Of a DNA stretch of 64,000 bases, positions 59,330-64,000 are shown piece by piece. The DNA is taken from NCBI GenBank assembly GCA_964017195.1, contig OZ024889.1, positions 60,225,858 through 60,289,857 on the forward strand, written 5' to 3'. Numbering within the stretch: position 1 is the stretch's first letter; each line of letters begins with the position of its first letter. The position numbers and the translations under genes are program-made. The DNA comes from Siderastrea radians. Taxonomy: Eukaryota > Cnidaria > Anthozoa > Scleractinia > Rhizangiidae. The notes beneath the pieces were generated by a model. That model searched no databases. It was not told the origin of the DNA and saw only the letters and a list, made by a program, of their open reading frames with translations.

Positions 59330-59515
59330 GCTGCGGCACGTAGCATTAGTCCTAGTTGGCTTTCAATGCTCGCTAGCACCTTCGTCCTTGCTCCCGTCGA
59401 AGAGAAGTTAACTCTGTTGAATTCCTTGTACTTTTCTACACAAATTTCCCTAAAGATTTTGGCGAAGTAAAGCAAAACTACCAAAAATGCTGGCATTTCA
59501 CTGTTGACTTGAATA
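59330..59515. repeat. Direct repeat block, copies at 62130-62310 and 62365-62450
   Basis: Shared blocks such as GAATTCCTTGTACTTTTCTA and AAGATTTTGGCGAAG recur in the same orientation about 2.8 kb downstream. A fragment (AATGACGTAATGTTTACGTG) recurs again near 62370. This is a segmental duplication bracketing the GC-rich tandem repeat. Confidence 0.6.
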
Positions 59516-59579
59516 TTTTTCCTTGTTGTTTAGCAGGCTCGGATCGACAGAGCTGAATAACGCACTGCGCATGTTCGTT

Positions 59580-59772
59580 ACGTCACTGTTCTCCTCCACT
59601 CTCGTCCCCGAGCTGCGATCCTTTCGGCCAGCGCCACGGATCACAGCTCTTGGATTGTGGAAAATTTGTGTTCGAAACGGACAATAAAGTGTTGAATATT
59701 TTGTTCTTAATGCCGATTTAGAGCTGGGAGATATTAAAAGAAGAATTTGGTGTCTTTGGCGATATCATTAAG
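59580..59772 (+). other. Possible 5' exon with splice donor
   Basis: TTACGTCA (CRE half-palindrome, about 59579-59586) precedes a GC-richer stretch, and about 190 bases on the sequence CATTAAGGTAAGTAAAG provides a consensus donor. This is the arrangement of a TATA-less promoter and first non-coding exon, but no downstream coding exon was found. Confidence 0.25.
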
Positions 59773-60895
59773 GTAAGTAAAGTTTTCGTTCAATAGAAAT
59801 TGTGGTTGAAAAGCTTTTTATTTAAAGCTGTATTGCGGCAAGTCGAAGTGTCGTAAAGCGGCTGTGTCACGGTTCATAAAGATACCTTATTCTCTTACAA
59901 TGAACTTTTAAAATTTTATAATTGGAAATTTTTAAACTTGTAATGAAGCAAGTTGAAAGTTACACTTCTACAAACATGTACTTAATTTTAATTCAACTAA
60001 CACCGACCATAATTTTTGTTCAATGGCGGTGTTGCTCCGTAAAAACCAAAATCTTATTTAAGATGTTTCTATTGAACGAAAGCTTTACTTACCTCAGTGA
60101 TAATAATGTTATTGTAAGTTTTGACAGTTTATTCTTGTCTGAAGCGGTGCCATGCTTTTGATAGGAACACCTCTTGTTGTCTTTCTCGAGTTGTTTTCTG
60201 TGGCGCTGAGAAGCGAGCGATTCAGCATTTACTTGACCAACCACCCGACAAAGTCTAGCCTGAGTAGCAGGCTTTCTGGGAGAAAGTCGTTATAAATCGC
60301 CTTGGAATTCACTTGCCCGTGGACTTCCACATTTGAAACAATTTTGTTGGGCTGACACGAAAACAGAGACAAAAATTAAAAGCCCCACAAGTAATGTAAC
60401 ACCACTTGCAACCTTCATGATGAAATCAAGCTAATTGGTCATGAACGCACAATTCGAAACGTCTGGTTCAAGCCAAAATTTCACAATTTTACCGATGAGA
60501 GAATAACTTTTTCAAACCGAAATAAGATGTAATACGATACTGGTTGTCCAAAAACACACAGACTTTTCTTAATAACCCAAAACCGTGCTTAACCAACGGG
60601 TTTGTTTACACTACGGGAAAATCCCACAAATACCGGCCATTTTAAATAGCCCGCCAGTATCCCGCCAAGTCGGCGCGGGTTGCGCGCGTGGTCGCCCGCG
60701 TTTCGCACCGCTGACCGCTCAGCGTTATTCAGCTCTGTCGCTCGGATCGAGTAACCCGATCTAATCAGTGCCTGGGAAATCTTGTTAGCATCCTTGTCTT
60801 TGCTCTCGTCGACGACGTTTTTATGCCATTGTATCCCTATTAATTTTCTACCCCGTCCTTCATGAAGATTTTAGCGAATCGTTCCTAAATGACTG
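59773..60895. other. Non-coding stretch
   Basis: No exon or array recognised. A GC-rich patch at 60655-60720 (GCGCGGGTTGCGCGCGTGG) stands out from the AT-rich surroundings. Confidence 0.35.
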
Positions 60896-61880
60896 AAAAT
60901 AATGTCTATCTCGACCGGAAGTTTGCGAGGCGTATTTGTTTGGCCGAAGGAAGTCTGGGGCAAGTGACCACCAAAAAAAAAAATCACGAAAAAAAAAGGA
61001 GAAACAAGAAAAGCACCAGGGGCATTAGACCCCGCCGTTGTTCTCCCCCCCCGGGGGGTGTAAAATATGTTACGGTCAGTTAAGATAAAAGCCCTTGGCT
61101 GTGTAGCGAAAGACACGACGAGTATTTCTTTGGCCGATCGAAAACCGGAGGTCTGGGGCAAGTGACCACCAAAAAAAAAAAACCACGGAAAAAAAAGGGT
61201 ATTACTAGACCCCGTCCTGACGGCGGGGTAACAAGAAAAGCCCCAGGGGGCATTAACCCCGCCGTTGTTCTCTCTGCCCTTGGGGTCCAAAATATATTAC
61301 GGCCAGGTAAAAGTTGGTGATTTATCGTATCTTTTACATGCTTACAATGATAATACAAGAAAAGCCCCAGGGGCATTAGACCCCGCCGTTGTTCCCTCCC
61401 CCCCGGGGGTGTAAAATATACTGTGGTCGCTCAAGATAAAAGCCCTTGTCTGTGTAGCGAAAGACACGACGAGTATTTGTTTGGCCGAGCGAAAACCGGA
61501 GGTCTGGGGCAAGTGACCACAAAAAAAAAACCACGGAAAAAAATGGGTATTACTAGACCCCGTCCTGACGGCGGGGTAACAAGAAAAGCCCCAAGGGCAT
61601 TAGACCCCGCCGTTGTTCCCCCCCCCCGGGATGTAAAATATTTTACGGTCACTCAAGATAAAAGACCTTGCCTGTTTAGCGAAGGACACGACGAGTATTT
61701 GTTTGGCCGAGTTAAAACCGGTGGTCTGGGGCAAGTGACCACCAAAGAAAAAAACAAGAAAAGCCCCAGGGGGCATTAACCCCGCCGTTGTTCTCTCTGC
61801 CCTTGCGTCCAAAATACATTACGGCCAGGTAGAAGTTGGTGATTTATCGTATCTTTTACGTGCTTGCGATGATAATATAA
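60896..61880. repeat. GC-rich tandem repeat, three to four complex units
   Basis: Two modules alternate. One carries CGACGAGTATTTGTTTGGCC and CTGGGGCAAGTGACCACC plus an A-run (near 60920, 61110, 61460 and 61690). The other carries AAAGCCCCAGGGGCATTA and CCCGCCGTTGTTC plus a C/G palindrome (near 61015, 61235, 61365, 61590 and 61770). Spacing varies (about 225-350 bases), so units have been rearranged. ORFs through the array on both strands follow the repeat and are not credible proteins. Confidence 0.75.
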
Positions 61881-62480
61881 ATCAACACACGACTTGCCTA
61901 ATCACCCTGTTTTAGCGTGCGTGACGAAGAGGGTGATAAAACTATTATTTGATCATAGCGTGATTCAGCCTGGCCTCGTAGCTCACCCGCCGGAGTCAAA
62001 GATTTTTCTTTTATCTTGGTTCTCATTTCTAATTTCTTACTTTTAACGCCTGTGGTCGGGGGGAAATTATGGAGGGCAGTATTACTCACTTCTTGGCACT
62101 CATACATACATACTTTACATCGTAATTACTAAGTTCATAGCGATTGCGAGTTCATGCCAGCTTTCAAACTTAAGCTCCCTAGTACATTCGTCCTTGCTCT
62201 CGTCGAAGAAATGTTAACTCCATTGAATTCCTTGTACTTTTCTACACAACTTTCCCCTAAAGATTTTGGCGAAGCAAAGCAAAACTGCCAAAAAAATGCT
62301 CGCATTTGACTGTTGAATTATTCAACTTTGCGAAAGCAAGGGACTTCCCCGAATCGGCTTCTGTGTTTCAGTGATGTAATGTTTACGTGCCACGGCAAGT
62401 TAGGCGAATTCATTCCAGCTTCAAAGCTCGCTCGCACCTTCGTTCCTACTTTCATTGGACCGCGCCGTTTTTCTCCTCCT

Positions 62481-63440
62481 CCCAGCTGTTGCAAGAACAC
62501 TAAAGTAATGCTAAGATCGCACATAAATTATTTTTTGACAGCTAGATACCACCTAAAACTTGGAAAACCACTGAAAAATTGGAAAAGATCGGAAACTCCC
62601 AGTAAAATCTACAAGCAAATGAAGAACAGTGTGTTTATAGCGCGTAAATTGTGAATCTGACGATATTTAAGTTTATTCGACTTGTGAAAAAGCTACCAAT
62701 TTATTTTCCCTTATTTCTGAGTATGCTAAAATCCAGCATATATACAAACGATCTCACCTAGTTTCAGGCGTGTAGCCTCGACGAAATCCAACGATTTTGG
62801 CTCGTCAAGCTGGCTACTTCGCGTCTTCTATTTTAAAATATGGATAAAACCCTCGTGTTCCTGTAAATTACTCAAACTTACCGCGTTGTGGTATTTATTT
62901 TGCCACTTGGGAATTGCGGTTTATGGGCGAATGAAATGGTTATGCTGCTGAGTGTGTTTTTAGCGTGCAGTATGTGTTGCGATGTTTTGTTTCAACAATG
63001 ATGAATGGGAAAAGCCAGTGATTCCCAAAAGGCAAATAAATCCCGGAACGCGGTAAGTTTCAATAAATAACAAGAACCCGAACGTTTCAGAGCATTATAA
63101 CAAGGAAGACGTGAAGTAGCCAACTTGACGAGCCGAATTCATTGGATTTCGTCGAGATTATACGCTTGCAACTTGGTGAGGTTGTTTGTATATATGCTGG
63201 ATTTTATCATACTTAGAAATAAGGGGAAACAAATCAGTACTTTTTCACAAGTCGAATAAACTTGAATATCTTCAGATCCACAAGTTACGCACTGTTAACA
63301 TGCTCTTCTTCGTTTGCTTGTAGATTTTACTGGGATCTGCCGATCTTTACCGATTTTCAGCAGTGTTTTAGGTGGTATCAAGCTGTCAAAAAAGATTTGC
63401 CATCCAAGCATTACGTCAGTGGTCTTGCAACAGCTGAGGA
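62481..63440. repeat. Long inverted repeat, about 350-bp arms
   Basis: The left arm (62481-62840) and right arm (about 63100-63440) are collinear reverse complements at roughly 80% identity by eye. Shared blocks include CAGCTGTTGCAAGA, GATACCACCTAAAAC, CCAGTAAAATCTACAAGCAA and TTTATTCGACTTGTGAAAAA. About 260 bases separate the arms. No ORF is conserved between them. It could be a large fold-back transposon or a palindromic duplication; no target duplication was found. Confidence 0.7.
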
Positions 63441-63797
63441 AATTACACAAACATAATGTTTTGAAGCCAAAATTTAATATTCAATTGTGTAGAAATTTCT
63501 ACCCAGCCGATTTTGTAGAAACTTCCTCACAGCAGACCTTGAAGTCTTACAACTTATTGAGCTTAATTAGAAAAACATCTATCTTAGTTTGTTTAATGGA
63601 AATATTCGCGTTTTTCTGAAAAGGCTGGTCTTCAAATAGCGCTTGTATCTCTTAATCGTTGAACTTGTTAGCCTAAAATAACAGTTTTGTAAAATTCGAA
63701 GATCTCTGATTCAGAAATCGGTTAACGCTTACTTGCCGAAAATTCAATTTATAAAATGGAGCCTGACTGCGCTAATAAATAGCCGCGAGCCGCCTTA

Positions 63798-64000
63798 AAC
63801 AGTCTACCAGCGTGTTTCAATCCATTACGTTATTAAATTAACCTTTTATTTGAAAAGAAGATTTTGGAAAACCTTTTGTAACCATCAAACCGAATTTGTT
63901 CATCATTTAGCTTTGATTTTTAAAAAATATTATTTTGGGACATTTCTGTCAGATTCTGAAAATTCGTAGAAACGGCTGCCATCTTGGATCCGCCATCTGG
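63798..64000. repeat. Dispersed repeat, copy 2 (runs off the window)
   Basis: Same orientation and family as 48279-48504. The similarity continues to the last base, so the repeat extends beyond the window. Confidence 0.65.

Noticed and set aside
60871..61812. ORFs of 64-139 aa on both strands
   Set aside because: They follow the GC-rich tandem repeat; their repeated peptides mirror the repeat modules.

Overview
The window looks like metazoan nuclear DNA, most probably from a cnidarian and probably an anthozoan such as a stony coral. It is AT-rich, with almost no long ORFs, several spliced-looking exons, many microsatellites and dense, nested DNA transposons. The recognisable proteins fit that placing: a Methuselah-like class B receptor, a Crypton/DUF3504 tyrosine recombinase, RecQ-like helicase fragments and an L2/CR1-like LINE. 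The species is inferred from style only; no sequence search was possible.

Layout. 1-18 kb is mostly non-coding: a possible TATA promoter near 1.0 kb, a perfect CRE next to an RFX X-box near 5.05 kb, several palindromic MITEs, a Harbinger-type MITE with TTA duplications (13.58-13.97 kb) and LINE tails. 18.38-21.02 kb is a TIR element with a 9-bp target duplication. It carries a broken RecQ-like helicase fragment and is itself interrupted by a second inverted-repeat element. 21.17-35.82 kb is the dominant structure: a CACTA/EnSpm-like non-autonomous element (copy A) split by a second copy of itself (copy B, 21992-30316, TIR CACAGGGTGAAATAA, TGT duplications). Each copy carries an internal array of a roughly 209-bp satellite and a decayed host-like exon. 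Copy B also holds a 1.6-kb hAT-like insertion that copy A lacks. A direct repeat of about 140 bp flanks the whole compound.

36.7-40.3 kb is a tandem duplication whose first unit received a 5'-truncated LINE. 41.1-41.4 kb and 46.97-47.18 kb are related CCAAT-containing minisatellites. 43.09-43.59 kb is probably the last exon of an unidentified gene. 45.07-46.96 kb is a second 9-bp-TSD element carrying a decayed RecQ helicase domain, with a hAT-like MITE inside one of its terminal repeats. 50.9-52.7 kb (minus strand) is a Methuselah-like receptor gene broken by a palindromic MITE and by a second frameshift. 55.48-56.84 kb (plus) is an intact single-exon Crypton-type recombinase of 453 aa with all catalytic residues. 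59-63.5 kb holds duplicated blocks, a GC-rich tandem repeat and a long inverted repeat.

The only intact gene I can defend is the Crypton-type recombinase. The receptor is a pseudogene in this assembly, and the remaining coding matter is transposon-borne or partial. The most unusual features are the repeated association of RecQ-like helicase sequence with 9-bp-TSD elements and the self-nested, satellite-carrying CACTA-like element.
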